NCBI RefSeq assembly: GCF_022829635.1
Contig: NZ_JAKSYO010000150.1
Coordinates: 38,974 to 102,973 of the forward strand
Source of the DNA: Methylobacterium sp. E-066
GTDB lineage: Bacteria > Pseudomonadota > Alphaproteobacteria > Rhizobiales > Beijerinckiaceae
Direction: 5' to 3'
Length of the DNA stretch: 64,000 nt
A program made the translations under genes and the position numbers. This document shows positions 42,373 to 51,397 of the stretch, piece after piece. The notes under the pieces were generated by a model, which was given only the letters and a program-made list of their open reading frames with translations, searched no databases and was not told the origin of the DNA. Position 1 is the stretch's first letter. Each line of letters begins with the position of its first letter.

Positions 42373-43296
42373 TCACGCGCCCGGCACCGCCGCCCCGGAC
42401 AGTTCGGGATCGAGCGTCCGCGCCAGGGTCCGGGCGATGGCGACGAGGGCGGTCACCATCGGGGTCGAGGGTTCGCGCCGCGGGGCGACGAGCCCGATCG
42501 TGTGCTCCAGGTCCGGCGCGGTGATCGGGATCGCCCGCACCCCCGCCATCGGCCCGAGAGCGTCGACCAGGATCTCCGGCATGATCGAGGCCCAGCGCAG
42601 GCTGCGCACATGGGTCATCAGCACGATCATCGAATTCGATTCGAGCGTCGCGACCGGCTCCGCGCCCGATTCGCGGATCTGCTGATCGATGATCCGCCGG
42701 TTCTGCATGTTCGGGGTCAGCAGGCAGAGCGGCAAGCGGCCGGTCTCGGCCCAGGTGACGCTGCTGCGGCCGTCGAACGGGCCGCCATCGGCCGTCACCA
42801 AGCGATAGCGCTCCCGGTAGAGCGGCACCGAGACGACCCGGCCGAGGGGCTCGTTGTCGAGGTAGGTCAGGCCGGCATCGGCCTCCAGGTTCTCGATCAG
42901 CGAGAAGATGTCGGCCGAGGCCGCGGATTCGACCGTCAGCCGCACGTCCGGGTGGCGCTCGCCATACGGGGTGGTCAGGCTCACGATCATCGGCAGGGCC
43001 GTGGGGATCGCGGCGATGCGCAGGTGCCCGGTCAGACCCCGGCGCAGGCCGGTGACCTCCTCGTGCATCGCCCGCGCGTCGGCCACGATGCGGCGCGCCC
43101 ATTCGAGGACCCGCTCACCCTCCGGGGTGAAGCCCTGGAAGCGCGAGCCGCGCAGCACGAGCTGCACGCCGAAGCGGTTCTCCAGCTGCTTCACGCCGGC
43201 CGAGAGGGTCTGCTGCGTCACCCCGCAGGTCTCGGCGGCGTGGCCGAAATGCTGCTCGCGGGCGAGCGCGAGCAGGAAATCCAGCTTGTCGATCAC
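42373..43296 (-). CDS. LysR family regulator, candidate controller of the formate dehydrogenase locus
   Basis: 307 aa. N-terminal HTH (LDFLLALAREQHFGHAAETC, then GVTQQTLSAGVKQLENRFG) and a substrate domain with LRIAAIPTALPMIVSLTTPY. It lies 83 bp downstream of the OFA transporter and fdsGBAD on the same strand. FDH operons of the fds type commonly have a LysR regulator (FdsR) at one end, so control of fds expression is a reasonable inference. Effector possibly formate. A dyad just upstream (43316-43337) could be its own operator. Confidence 0.88.
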   Translation of the reverse strand: MIDKLDFLLALAREQHFGHAAETCGVTQQTLSAGVKQLENRFGVQLVLRGSRFQGFTPEGERVLEWARRIVADARAMHEEVTGLRRGLTGHLRIAAIPTALPMIVSLTTPYGERHPDVRLTVESAASADIFSLIENLEADAGLTYLDNEPLGRVVSVPLYRERYRLVTADGGPFDGRSSVTWAETGRLPLCLLTPNMQNRRIIDQQIRESGAEPVATLESNSMIVLMTHVRSLRWASIMPEILVDALGPMAGVRAIPITAPDLEHTIGLVAPRREPSTPMVTALVAIARTLARTLDPELSGAAVPGA

Positions 43297-43315
43297 GGGG
43301 GCATTCCGAACGACT

Positions 43316-43337
43316 CATGCCGCCACGCGGTGGCATG
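43316..43337. promoter_or_regulatory. 22-bp dyad upstream of the LysR gene
   Basis: CATGCCGCCACGCGGTGGCATG reads CATGCC-x-CC / GG-x-GGCATG symmetrically, 20 bp before the LysR ATG and 42 bp after the OFA transporter stop. It may be an autoregulatory operator or part of a transcript end; no T tract follows. Confidence 0.4.
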
Positions 43338-43379
43338 CCAGAACGTAATCACCCGCCCGTCCGGCCACAACAGGCCAGC

Positions 43380-45041
43380 TCAGCGGAACAGGATGAACGC
43401 CTTCGACAGGGTGATGCCGATCCCCCAGAGGATCGGGATGCCGACCACCGCCCAGGCCAGCGCGGCCCCGGCGCTGAACCCGCCCCGGCCGATGCCGAAC
43501 GAGCCCGAGGCGCGCACGGAGGCGGCTCCGGCCCGGGCATCGAGGGCGGCGCGCTCGGACTCGGACATGAACCAGCGGCCGGCCAGCGGCCGGATCAGCA
43601 GGTTGCAGACGAACCCGGCGGCCAGGAACGCCGCCAGCACGTACATCGTCCGCCCGTAGAGATCCGCCCCCTGCACCCCGGCGGCGGCCTGGGCCTCGCG
43701 GATCTTGGTGACCACGAACGGCCCGACGATGCCGGCGGTCGACCAGGCGGTGAGCAGGCGGCCGTGGATCGCGCCGACGAACTGCGTGCCGAACACGTCG
43801 GCGAGGTAGGCGGGGATCGTCGCGAAGCCGCCGCCATACATCGACAGGATCACGCAGAAGAACGCGACGAACAGTGCCTGCGAGCCGATCCCGGCGGCCC
43901 AGGGCGCGGCGGCGTAGAGCACGCCGCCCAGCGCGAAGAAGATCGCGTAGGTGAGCTTGCGGCCGATCCGGTCCGACATCGAGGCCCAGAAGAACCGGCC
44001 CAGGATGTTGAACAGCGACAACAGGCCGACGAAGCCGGCCGCGATCGCGGCGATCTGGGCCTTCTGGCCGGCATCGAGGGCGGAGAAGCCGGTGCCGGGC
44101 AGCCCGATCAGGGCGCCGCCGAAGATTTCCTGGAGCATCGGCGAGGCGAGCGCGAGGACGCCGATGCCGGCCGAGACGTTGAGGCAGAGCACCAGCCAGA
44201 TCATCCAGAACTGGAAGGTCTTGTGCGCATCCCGCAAATGGACGTGGCCCGAGGCGATCATGGCGTTCTTGGCCGCCGGTTGCGTCCAGCCGTCCGGCTT
44301 CCAGCCCGCCGGCGGGACCCGGTAGCCGAAGGCGCCGCCCAGCATGAACACGATGTAGCCGAGCCCCATCACGGCCAGCGTCTGCCAGACGCCGACGGAC
44401 TCGGCGCTGCGGAAGGTCTTGATCAGGCCGTCGGCGAGCGGCGAGCCGATCATCGCGCCGCCGCCAAAACCCATGATCGCCATGCCGGTGGCCATGCCGC
44501 GCCGGTCGGGGAACCATTTGATGAGCGTCGAGACCGGGGAGATGTAGCCGAGCCCCAGCCCGATGCCGCCGATCAGGCCCATGCCGAGCCAGATCAGCCA
44601 GAGCTGATGGAGATAGACGCCGAGCGCACCGATCAGGAAACCGCCGCCCCAGCACAGGGCGGCCGCGATGCCGGCCTTGCGCGGCCCGGCCCGCTCCAGC
44701 CAGCCGCCGAACACGGCGGCCGAGAGGCCGAGCATGACGATCCCGATCGAGAAGACGATGACGAGGTCGCTGACCCGCCAGTCGCAGGTGGTGGTGAACA
44801 GGGCCGTGATCACGCCCATGTCGGGGCAGGCGGCGGGGGCGGGCTGGCCGACGGAGAGTGCCCGGCTCAGCGGCAGCCAGAACACCGACAGCCCGTAGGA
44901 CATGCCGATGCAGAGATGGATCGCCAGGGCCGCGGGCGGGACCAGCCAGCGATTGAAGCCCGGTTTGGCGACGATGCGTTCACGGGACAACCAGCCGTGA
45001 GCGCTCCCGGACGCGACCGCGCCCGCTAGTTCTGAATGCAT
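43380..45041 (-). CDS. OFA family oxalate/formate-type MFS antiporter
   Basis: 553 aa from ATG 45041, preceded by an ideal GGAGGAG. About 12 transmembrane helices. The family features FGGWLERAGPRKAGIAAALCWGGG shortened here to WLERAGPRKAG, LGYISPVSTLIKWFPDRRGM, and YLADVFGTQFVGAIHGRLLT match OFA (OxlT-like) transporters. It is longer than OxlT (about 420 aa), with a long periplasmic or loop insertion near residues 60-90 containing CPDMGVITALFTTTCDW. Located just downstream of fdsGBAD; formate or oxalate transport is likely. Confidence 0.9.
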   Translation of the reverse strand: MHSELAGAVASGSAHGWLSRERIVAKPGFNRWLVPPAALAIHLCIGMSYGLSVFWLPLSRALSVGQPAPAACPDMGVITALFTTTCDWRVSDLVIVFSIGIVMLGLSAAVFGGWLERAGPRKAGIAAALCWGGGFLIGALGVYLHQLWLIWLGMGLIGGIGLGLGYISPVSTLIKWFPDRRGMATGMAIMGFGGGAMIGSPLADGLIKTFRSAESVGVWQTLAVMGLGYIVFMLGGAFGYRVPPAGWKPDGWTQPAAKNAMIASGHVHLRDAHKTFQFWMIWLVLCLNVSAGIGVLALASPMLQEIFGGALIGLPGTGFSALDAGQKAQIAAIAAGFVGLLSLFNILGRFFWASMSDRIGRKLTYAIFFALGGVLYAAAPWAAGIGSQALFVAFFCVILSMYGGGFATIPAYLADVFGTQFVGAIHGRLLTAWSTAGIVGPFVVTKIREAQAAAGVQGADLYGRTMYVLAAFLAAGFVCNLLIRPLAGRWFMSESERAALDARAGAASVRASGSFGIGRGGFSAGAALAWAVVGIPILWGIGITLSKAFILFR

Positions 45042-45130
45042 CGCGACTCCTCCGGGCCGACTCTCTTGAGCGAGTCTTGCCACGGCGCAATCTTAACCAT
45101 TCCGGCTGCCGGGTGCCAGCACGCGGAAAC

Positions 45131-45150
45131 ATCTGGCGCGCGATCCAGAT
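45131..45150. promoter_or_regulatory. dyad between fdsD and the OFA transporter gene
   Basis: ATCTGG-CGCGCGAT-CCAGAT is a perfect 6-8-6 dyad in the 135-bp gap, 90 bp upstream of the transporter ATG. It could be an operator for separate control of the transporter. Confidence 0.4.
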
Positions 45151-45176
45151 CTTGGTTCGACTGCGGGGCGCCCGGA

Positions 45177-45470
45177 TCAGCCGGCGTCGCTGGCGCCCTC
45201 GCCGAGCTTCTGCGGATCGCGGGTCGCCGGGCGCACCGGGCTCTCGGCCTGGGGCACAGCGCCACGCAGGGCCCGCTGCACCAGGCTGTCGGCCCGGTCG
45301 CCCATCTCCGGCAGGGCGGCCTCGAGCTTCGAGACCATCTTGGGCGTCCAGAAGGCCGTGATGTGCTTGTGCACCCCGGCCACCGCCTCGTCTTCCGGGT
45401 AGGACCGGAAGAACGTGGCGATCTGGTTCGCCATCCGGAGGAGCTTGTCCTCCTGGGTCTGCGCGCTCAT
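45177..45470 (-). CDS. fdsD: NAD-dependent formate dehydrogenase delta subunit
   Basis: 97 aa. FdsD is a small subunit needed for assembly or stability of the FdsABG complex. The conserved core DKLLRMANQIATFFRSYP and AVAGVHKHITAFWTPKM is present. ATG 45470 is 4 bp after the fdsA stop. It is the last gene of fdsGBAD. The C-terminus is a low-complexity acidic/Pro tail. Confidence 0.93.
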   Translation of the reverse strand: MSAQTQEDKLLRMANQIATFFRSYPEDEAVAGVHKHITAFWTPKMVSKLEAALPEMGDRADSLVQRALRGAVPQAESPVRPATRDPQKLGEGASDAG

Positions 45471-45474
45471 CGGC

Positions 45475-48336
45475 TCACTCCGCCGCGTCGAGGCGCTGGG
45501 CAATGCGCGTCAGCGAGAAATCCTCCTCGTAGAACTTCGCCTGCCAGTCGGACGGCCGGTTGGTCCGCCGGACCTGCACCGCCGTCACCTTGTATTCGGG
45601 GCAGTTGGTCGCCCAGTCCGAATAGTCGGTGGTGATGACGTTGGCGCCGGTCTTGGCGTGGTGGAACGTGGTGTAGACCACGCCCGGCTGCATTCGCTCC
45701 GAGACCTTGGCCTTCAGGGCGATGTCGCCGGACCGGCTCTCCAGCGAGACCAGATCACCGTCGACCACGCCGCGCAGCTCCGCGTCGAACGGGTGGATCT
45801 CCAGCACGTCCTCCTCGTGCCAGCGCGAGTTCTCGGTGCGCCGGGTCTGCGCGCCGACATTGTACTGGGACAGGATCCGGCCCGTGGTCAGGATCAGCGG
45901 GAACTTCGCCCCCGTCCGCTCCTCGGTGGCCACGAACTCGGTGATCATGAACCGGCCCTTGCCGCGGACGAAGCGGTCGACGTGCATCATCGGCGTGCCG
46001 AGCGGCGCCTTCTCGTTGCAGGGCCACTGCACCGAGCCCAGCTCGTCGAGCTTGGCGTAGGACACGCCGGTGAAGCTCGGGGTCAGGCCCGCGATCTCGT
46101 CCATGATCTCGGACGGGTGGCTGTATTCCATCTTGTAGCCCAGCGCGTTCGAGAGCAGCACCGTGCCCTCCCAGTCACCGTAGCCGCCCATCGGGGGCAT
46201 CACTTTGCGCACGCGGGAGATGCGGCGCTCGGCGTTGGTGAAGGTGCCGTCCTTCTCCAGGAACGAAGCGCCCGGCAGGAAGACGTGGGCGTATTTGGCG
46301 GTCTCGTTCAGGAACAGGTCCTGGATGACGATGCATTCCATCGCCTTCAGGCCGGAGGTGACGTGGTGCGTGTCGGGATCCGACTGCGCGATGTCCTCGC
46401 CCTGGATGTACAGGCCCTTGAACGCGCCATCGACGGCCTCGTCCAGCATGTTGGTGATGCGCAGGCCCGGCGCGCCGTCGAGCTTGGCGCCCCAGAGGGC
46501 CTCGAAGCTCTCGCGGGTGGCGTCGTCCGAGACGTGGCGGTAGCCGGTGAACTCGTGCGGGAACGAGCCCATGTCGCAGGAGCCCTGGACGTTGTTCTGG
46601 CCGCGCAGCGGGTTCACGCCGGCGCCGAGCTTGCCGATGTTGCCGGTGGCCATGGCGATGTTGGCCATGCCCATCACCATGGTCGAGCCCTGGCTGTGCT
46701 CGGTGACGCCGAGGCCGTAATAGATGCCGGCCGCGCCGCCCGTGGCGTAGAGCCGGGCCGCCGCGCGGACCTCGGCCGGGTCGAGGCCGGTGAAGGTCTG
46801 CTGCGCCTCGGGGGAGTGGCGCTCTTCGGCGATGAACCGGGCCCAGGTCTCGAACTCGGCGAGATCGCAGCGCTCGCGGACATAGGCTTCGTCGATCAGC
46901 CCTTCGGTGACGATGACGTGCGCCAGCGAATTGATGAAGGCGACGTTGGAGCCGGGCTTCAGCGGCAGATGGTAATCGGCCTTGATGTGGGGCGACTTCA
47001 CCAGGTCGATCTTGCGCGGATCCGCAACGATCAGCTTCGCCCCTTGCCGGAGGCGCTTCTTCATCCGCGAGCCGAAGACCGGATGGCCGTCGGTCGGGTT
47101 GGCGCCGATCACCAGGATCACGTCGGACTGCTCGACCGACTTGAAGTCCTGGGTGCCGGCCGAGGTGCCGAGCGTCGACATCAGGCCGTAGCCGGTGGGC
47201 GAATGGCAGACGCGGGCGCAGGTATCGACGTTGTTGTTGCCGAAGGCGGCGCGCACGAGCTTCTGGACGAGGTAGGCCTCCTCGTTGGTGCAGCGCGACG
47301 AGGTGATGCCGCCGACCGAATCCTTGCCGTAGGTCGCCTGGATCCGCTTGAACTCCGAGGCCGCGTGGCTGATCGCCTCCTCCCAAGAAACCTCGCGCCA
47401 CGGATCCGTGATCTTGGCGCGGATCATCGGCTTGGTGATGCGGTCCTTGTGGGTGGCGTAGCCGTAGGCGAAGCGGCCCTTGACGCAGCTATGGCCCTCG
47501 TTGGCCTTGCCGCCCTTATACGGCACCATGCGGACGACGCGGGTGCCCTGCATCTCGGCCTTGAACGAGCAGCCGACGCCGCAATAGGCGCAGGTCGTCA
47601 CCTCGGCGTGCTCGGGCTGGCCGAATTCGTGGATCGACTTTTCCTGCAACGTGGCCGTCGGGCAGGCCTGCACGCAGGCGCCGCAGGAGACGCACTCGGA
47701 CTCCATGAAGTTGGTCGGGCCTGCCGCCACGCGGCTGTCGAAGCCGCGGCCCGCGATGGTCAGCGCGAAGGTGCCCTGCACCTCCTCGCAAGCGCGGACG
47801 CAGCGATTGCAGACGATGCACTTCGACGGATCGTAGGTGAAATACGGGTTCGACTCGTCCTTCGGCAGGTACTTTTCCGCCGTCGGCACGACGTGGTTGT
47901 CGCCCTCGTAGCCGTAGCGGACGTCGCGCAGGCCGACCACGCCGGCCATGTCCTGCAATTCGCAATCGCCGTTGGCGGCGCAGGTCAGGCAGGTCAGCGG
48001 GTGATCGGAGATGTAGAGCTCCATCACGCCCTTGCGGAGCTTGGCGAGCTTGTCGGTCTGCGTGCGCACGACCATGCCGTTCTCGGCCGGCGTGGTGCAG
48101 GAAGCCGGCGTGCCGCGCCGCCCTTCGATCTCCACGAGACAGAGGCGGCAGGAGCCGAACGGCTCCAGGCTGTCGGTGGCGCACAGCTTCGGGATCTGCG
48201 TGCCGGCATGCATCGCCGCCGCCATCACGGAGGTGCCGGCCGGAACCGTCACGTCCATGCCGTCGATCGTCAGGGTGACGGTCTGCTCCGCGACGCGGAT
48301 CGGCGTGCCGTAGTCGATCTCTTTGATGAGGGCCAT
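45475..48336 (-). CDS. fdsA: NAD-dependent formate dehydrogenase alpha (catalytic) subunit
   Basis: 953 aa from ATG 48336 behind GAGGAGG. It oxidises formate to CO2 at a W- or Mo-bis-MGD site. N-terminal complex-I-like domains: [2Fe-2S] Cys52/63/66/80; His112-Cys116/119/125; [4Fe-4S] Cys173/176/179/183 and Cys215/218/221/225. The molybdopterin domain has CAYCGVGC (Cys249/252/256) with Cys284, and the metal ligand Cys377 in RVCHSPTG with His378. Cysteine, not selenocysteine, is used. All cluster ligands are intact. Confidence 0.97.
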   Translation of the reverse strand: MALIKEIDYGTPIRVAEQTVTLTIDGMDVTVPAGTSVMAAAMHAGTQIPKLCATDSLEPFGSCRLCLVEIEGRRGTPASCTTPAENGMVVRTQTDKLAKLRKGVMELYISDHPLTCLTCAANGDCELQDMAGVVGLRDVRYGYEGDNHVVPTAEKYLPKDESNPYFTYDPSKCIVCNRCVRACEEVQGTFALTIAGRGFDSRVAAGPTNFMESECVSCGACVQACPTATLQEKSIHEFGQPEHAEVTTCAYCGVGCSFKAEMQGTRVVRMVPYKGGKANEGHSCVKGRFAYGYATHKDRITKPMIRAKITDPWREVSWEEAISHAASEFKRIQATYGKDSVGGITSSRCTNEEAYLVQKLVRAAFGNNNVDTCARVCHSPTGYGLMSTLGTSAGTQDFKSVEQSDVILVIGANPTDGHPVFGSRMKKRLRQGAKLIVADPRKIDLVKSPHIKADYHLPLKPGSNVAFINSLAHVIVTEGLIDEAYVRERCDLAEFETWARFIAEERHSPEAQQTFTGLDPAEVRAAARLYATGGAAGIYYGLGVTEHSQGSTMVMGMANIAMATGNIGKLGAGVNPLRGQNNVQGSCDMGSFPHEFTGYRHVSDDATRESFEALWGAKLDGAPGLRITNMLDEAVDGAFKGLYIQGEDIAQSDPDTHHVTSGLKAMECIVIQDLFLNETAKYAHVFLPGASFLEKDGTFTNAERRISRVRKVMPPMGGYGDWEGTVLLSNALGYKMEYSHPSEIMDEIAGLTPSFTGVSYAKLDELGSVQWPCNEKAPLGTPMMHVDRFVRGKGRFMITEFVATEERTGAKFPLILTTGRILSQYNVGAQTRRTENSRWHEEDVLEIHPFDAELRGVVDGDLVSLESRSGDIALKAKVSERMQPGVVYTTFHHAKTGANVITTDYSDWATNCPEYKVTAVQVRRTNRPSDWQAKFYEEDFSLTRIAQRLDAAE

Positions 48337-48346
48337 GGAAGCCTCC

Positions 48347-49906
48347 TCACTCGGCCGCGGCAGGCAGCGAGCCCGCGCGGACAAAATCCTCGGGGAAATG
48401 GGTGATCGCGCTCATCACGGGCATCGGCGTCAGCCCGCCCATGGCGCAGAGCGACCCATCGGTCATGACCTCGCAGAGGTCTTCGATCAGCTTGAGGTTC
48501 GTCTCCGGCCGGATGCCGGCGATGACCTTGTCCATGGTCTCGACGCCACGGGTCGCGCCGATGCGGCAGGGGGTGCACTTGCCGCAGGATTCGGTGGCGC
48601 AGAACTCGAAGGCGAAGCGGGCCTGAGAGGCCATGTCGACGGTGTCGTCGAACACCACGATGCCGCCATGGCCGACGAGGCCCTTCTTGGCCGCCATCGC
48701 CTCGTAATCGAGGGGCGTGTCGAGCAGGTGATCGGGGAAGTAGGCGCCCAGCGGCCCGCCGACCTGTACGGCCCGCACCGGCCTCCCTGAGCGGGTGCCG
48801 CCGCCGTAATCCTCGATCACCTCGCGGAGCGTCACCCCGAAGGCGAGTTCGATCAGGCCGCCATGCTTGATGTTGCCGGCGAGCTGGATCGGCAGGGTGC
48901 CGAGCGAGCGGCCCATGCCGTAATCGGCGTAGGCCCCGGCGCCGTTCTCGAGGATCCACGGCACGGCCGTGAAGGTCATGACGTTGTTGACCAGCGTCGG
49001 CTTGCCCAAAAAGCCCTTGAGCGCCGGAATCGGGGGCTTCGCCCGCACGATGCCGCGCTTGCCCTCCAGGCTCTCCAGCAGCGAGGTCTCCTCGCCGCAG
49101 ATATAGGCGCCCGCCCCGAGCCGGACTTCCAGATGGAAGGTCTTGCCCGAGCCGAGGATGTCGTTCCCGAGGACGCCGGCCTCGATGCCGTTGGCGATCG
49201 CTTCCTTCAAGGTCGCGAAGGCCTGCGGGTATTCGGAGCGCAGGTAGATGTAGCCGCGGGTCGAACCGGTGGCGACGGCCGCGATGGTCATGCCCTCGAT
49301 GAGGTTGAAGGGGTCGCCCTCCATCATCATCCGGTCGGCGAAGGTGCCGGAATCGCCCTCGTCGGCATTGCAGACGACGTATTTCTGATCCGCGGCGGCG
49401 AGCATCACCGTGTTCCACTTGATGCCGGCCGGGAAGCCTGCGCCGCCGCGGCCACGCAGGCCGGAATCGCGCACCGCCGCGACGATGCCCTCGGCGTCGA
49501 GCTTCAGCGCGGCCTCGAGCCCGCGATAGCCGCCATGGGCGCGGTAATCCGCCACCGAGACCGGATCGATCACGCCGCAACGGTGGAAGGTCAGGCGCTG
49601 CTGCCGGGCGAGGAACGGGATTTTTTCCGGGTCACCGAGGCGCAAATCATGCTCGCCGCCGGTGGCAAGGCCGGCATCGAGCAGGGCGTCGACATCCGCG
49701 ACCTTGACCGGCCCGTAGGCGATCCGGCCCTCAGACGTAGCGACTTCGACCATCGGCTCCAGCCAGAACAGGCCGCGCGAGCCGGTACGCACGATGGTCA
49801 CGTCGAGGCCGCGGCGCTCGGCGCCCGCGAACAGGGCCCGGGCGACCTTGTTGGCGCCGAGGCCGAGGGCCACGGCGTCCCGGGGGACGTAAAGGGTGAC
49901 GCTCAC
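48347..49906 (-). CDS. fdsB: NAD-dependent formate dehydrogenase beta subunit (NADH/FMN)
   Basis: 519 aa from GTG 49906, overlapping the fdsG stop (GTGA) with GGGAG upstream. It resembles NuoF with an N-terminal thioredoxin-like extension. FMN/NAD site GLRGRGGAGFPAGIKW and YVVCNADEGDSGTF; NADH loop GAGAYICGEETSLLESLEG; the [4Fe-4S] ligands ESCGKCTPCR plus a later Cys. It passes electrons from formate via FMN to NAD+. Cytoplasmic. Confidence 0.97.
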   Translation of the reverse strand: MSVTLYVPRDAVALGLGANKVARALFAGAERRGLDVTIVRTGSRGLFWLEPMVEVATSEGRIAYGPVKVADVDALLDAGLATGGEHDLRLGDPEKIPFLARQQRLTFHRCGVIDPVSVADYRAHGGYRGLEAALKLDAEGIVAAVRDSGLRGRGGAGFPAGIKWNTVMLAAADQKYVVCNADEGDSGTFADRMMMEGDPFNLIEGMTIAAVATGSTRGYIYLRSEYPQAFATLKEAIANGIEAGVLGNDILGSGKTFHLEVRLGAGAYICGEETSLLESLEGKRGIVRAKPPIPALKGFLGKPTLVNNVMTFTAVPWILENGAGAYADYGMGRSLGTLPIQLAGNIKHGGLIELAFGVTLREVIEDYGGGTRSGRPVRAVQVGGPLGAYFPDHLLDTPLDYEAMAAKKGLVGHGGIVVFDDTVDMASQARFAFEFCATESCGKCTPCRIGATRGVETMDKVIAGIRPETNLKLIEDLCEVMTDGSLCAMGGLTPMPVMSAITHFPEDFVRAGSLPAAAE

Positions 49907-50388
49907 TGGCGGGTCTCCCGCTTGGTTTCGGCCAGCGCCTCGTCGAGGGCGTCGGCGGTCAGGTGGGCCACCGGCTCGCCGTCGATGAGGGCCGCGGGGC
50001 CGTTGGCGCAGAGGCCGAGGCAGTAGACCGGCTCGACCGTGGCGCTGCCATCGGCGGTGGTCTCGTGCCAGTCGCAGCCGAGGCGGCCCAAAATCTCGCG
50101 GTGGAGCTTGTCCGAGCCCATGGCCTGACAGGCCTCGGCCCGGCACAGCTTCACCTCGTGGCGGCCGGCCGGATGAGCACGGAAGTCATGGTAGAAGGTG
50201 ATGCAGCCATGCACCTCGGCGCGCGACAGGTTCAGCGCGTCGGCGATGAGCGGCACGGCGCCGCCATCGACGTACCCGAAGGTCGCCTGCAACGCGTGCA
50301 GGATCGGCAGCGTCGCGCCTTCGAGATGGGTGTGCTCAGCAATGATCCCGGTCGCGCGTTCCGCACTCCAGGGCTCGTGACCCGCCAT
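49903..50388 (-). CDS. fdsG: NAD-dependent formate dehydrogenase gamma subunit
   Basis: 161 aa, NuoE-like with a thioredoxin-fold [2Fe-2S] cluster bound by Cys82, Cys87, Cys123 and Cys127 (LCRAEAC and CLGLC). HALQATFGYVDGGAVPLIAD and AEVHGCITFYHDF are typical. It is the first gene of the fdsGBAD operon; its promoter lies in the 256-bp region up to 50644. No fdsC (fdhD-like) gene is in the operon. Confidence 0.96.
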   Translation of the reverse strand: MAGHEPWSAERATGIIAEHTHLEGATLPILHALQATFGYVDGGAVPLIADALNLSRAEVHGCITFYHDFRAHPAGRHEVKLCRAEACQAMGSDKLHREILGRLGCDWHETTADGSATVEPVYCLGLCANGPAALIDGEPVAHLTADALDEALAETKRETRQ

Positions 50389-50577
50389 GGTTTCCAGCCC
50401 AGTCTGTTCTTCTTCTAATGCGAAGTGGAACAGAAATGCCGAACCCCATCAATGGCGCAGTCCGGTCGGCCGACAAAGGATCTCTGTTGACCTGTCACCC
50501 GTGCGATGGTCGCCGGCGGATAACGCGATAAGTCTTTCTTAAGTCATTGGTTTCTGCTGCTTGCCAGCCGCCGAAAA

Positions 50578-50618
50578 TTCTTGCGTGCGCCGCAACATAG
50601 ATTTGTGCCATGCAAGAA
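50578..50618. promoter_or_regulatory. dyad with LysR-like core upstream of fdsG
   Basis: TTCTTGC (50578-50584) is inverted as GCAAGAA (50612-50618). Inside lies TTGCG-TGCGC-CGCAA (50581-50595) with T(50582)-N11-A(50594). It is about 190 bp upstream of fdsG, in the 256-bp intergenic region. Candidate site for a LysR activator. Confidence 0.35.
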
Positions 50619-50644
50619 ACTGCAGCCGGCTAGGAAACGGCGTC

Positions 50645-51301
50645 TCAGAATTCCATGTCCAGCTCTTCGATCTCGTCCGGCTCGTCGGCGGCGGCCTCGG
50701 CCCATTCGATCATCAGCGGCCAATGCAGGATCGTGTCCCGATAGGCCGCCGCCCGGGGCGGGAGCGCCACGTCGTAGGTGCGAAAGCGCGTGCAGACCGG
50801 GGCGTAGAGGGCATCGGCGAGGCCGGGGCGATCGCCGAACAGGAACGGCCCGTCATAGCGGTCCAGGCAATCGTCGAAGATCGTGACGATGCGCTCGATA
50901 TCGGCCTTGGCGCCGTTGAACACCCGGAAGCCCGGATGGAAGGCGCGCAGGTTCATCGGCAGGGCCGAGCGCAGATTGACGAAGCCCGAATGCATCTCGC
51001 CGGCGATGGAGCGGCAATGAGCCCGCTCGGCGACATCGCGGGGCAGGAAGCCCGCATCCGGAAAGGTCTCGCCGAGATATTCGGCAATCGCGAGGGTGTC
51101 CCAGACCACCACGTCGCCGTGGCGCAGGCGCGGCACCAGGAAGGACGGGGACAGGTGCAGCAGCTCGGCGCGGCTCGTGGCGTCCGTGCCCGACAGCACC
51201 TCGGTGTCGAAGTCGAGCCCCGCCATCCGGCAGATCAGCCAGCCCCGCAGGGACCAGGACGAGTAGTTGCGGCTGGAGATGGTGAGCGTGGCGGCGGTCA
51301 T
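50645..51301 (-). CDS. glutathione S-transferase
   Basis: 218 aa from ATG 51301. N-terminal thioredoxin-like domain (LTISSRNYSSWSLRGWLICR, with SSWS as likely active-site serine), SFLVPRLRHG with cis-proline, DTLAIAEYLGE contact, and a helical C-terminal domain containing FGDRPGLADALYAPV. Similar to zeta-like or maleylacetoacetate isomerase-like GSTs. Between fdsG and ccmH on the same strand; no functional link is evident. Confidence 0.92.
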   Translation of the reverse strand: MTAATLTISSRNYSSWSLRGWLICRMAGLDFDTEVLSGTDATSRAELLHLSPSFLVPRLRHGDVVVWDTLAIAEYLGETFPDAGFLPRDVAERAHCRSIAGEMHSGFVNLRSALPMNLRAFHPGFRVFNGAKADIERIVTIFDDCLDRYDGPFLFGDRPGLADALYAPVCTRFRTYDVALPPRAAAYRDTILHWPLMIEWAEAAADEPDEIEELDMEF

Positions 51302-51397
51302 CGTCTCTACCCCGGGCGCGTCGCCGATCATGCGATCGGCTTTGCCGGATCCAAGACTCATGCCGAATCGGACAGGCGAATCGCGATGGACCCGATC

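Noticed and set aside
45415..48405. A 996-codon plus-strand open frame opposite fdsA
   Set aside because: It is the antisense shadow of fdsA; composition is His/Asp/Arg/Gly-rich with no domain, while the minus strand has all Fe-S motifs.
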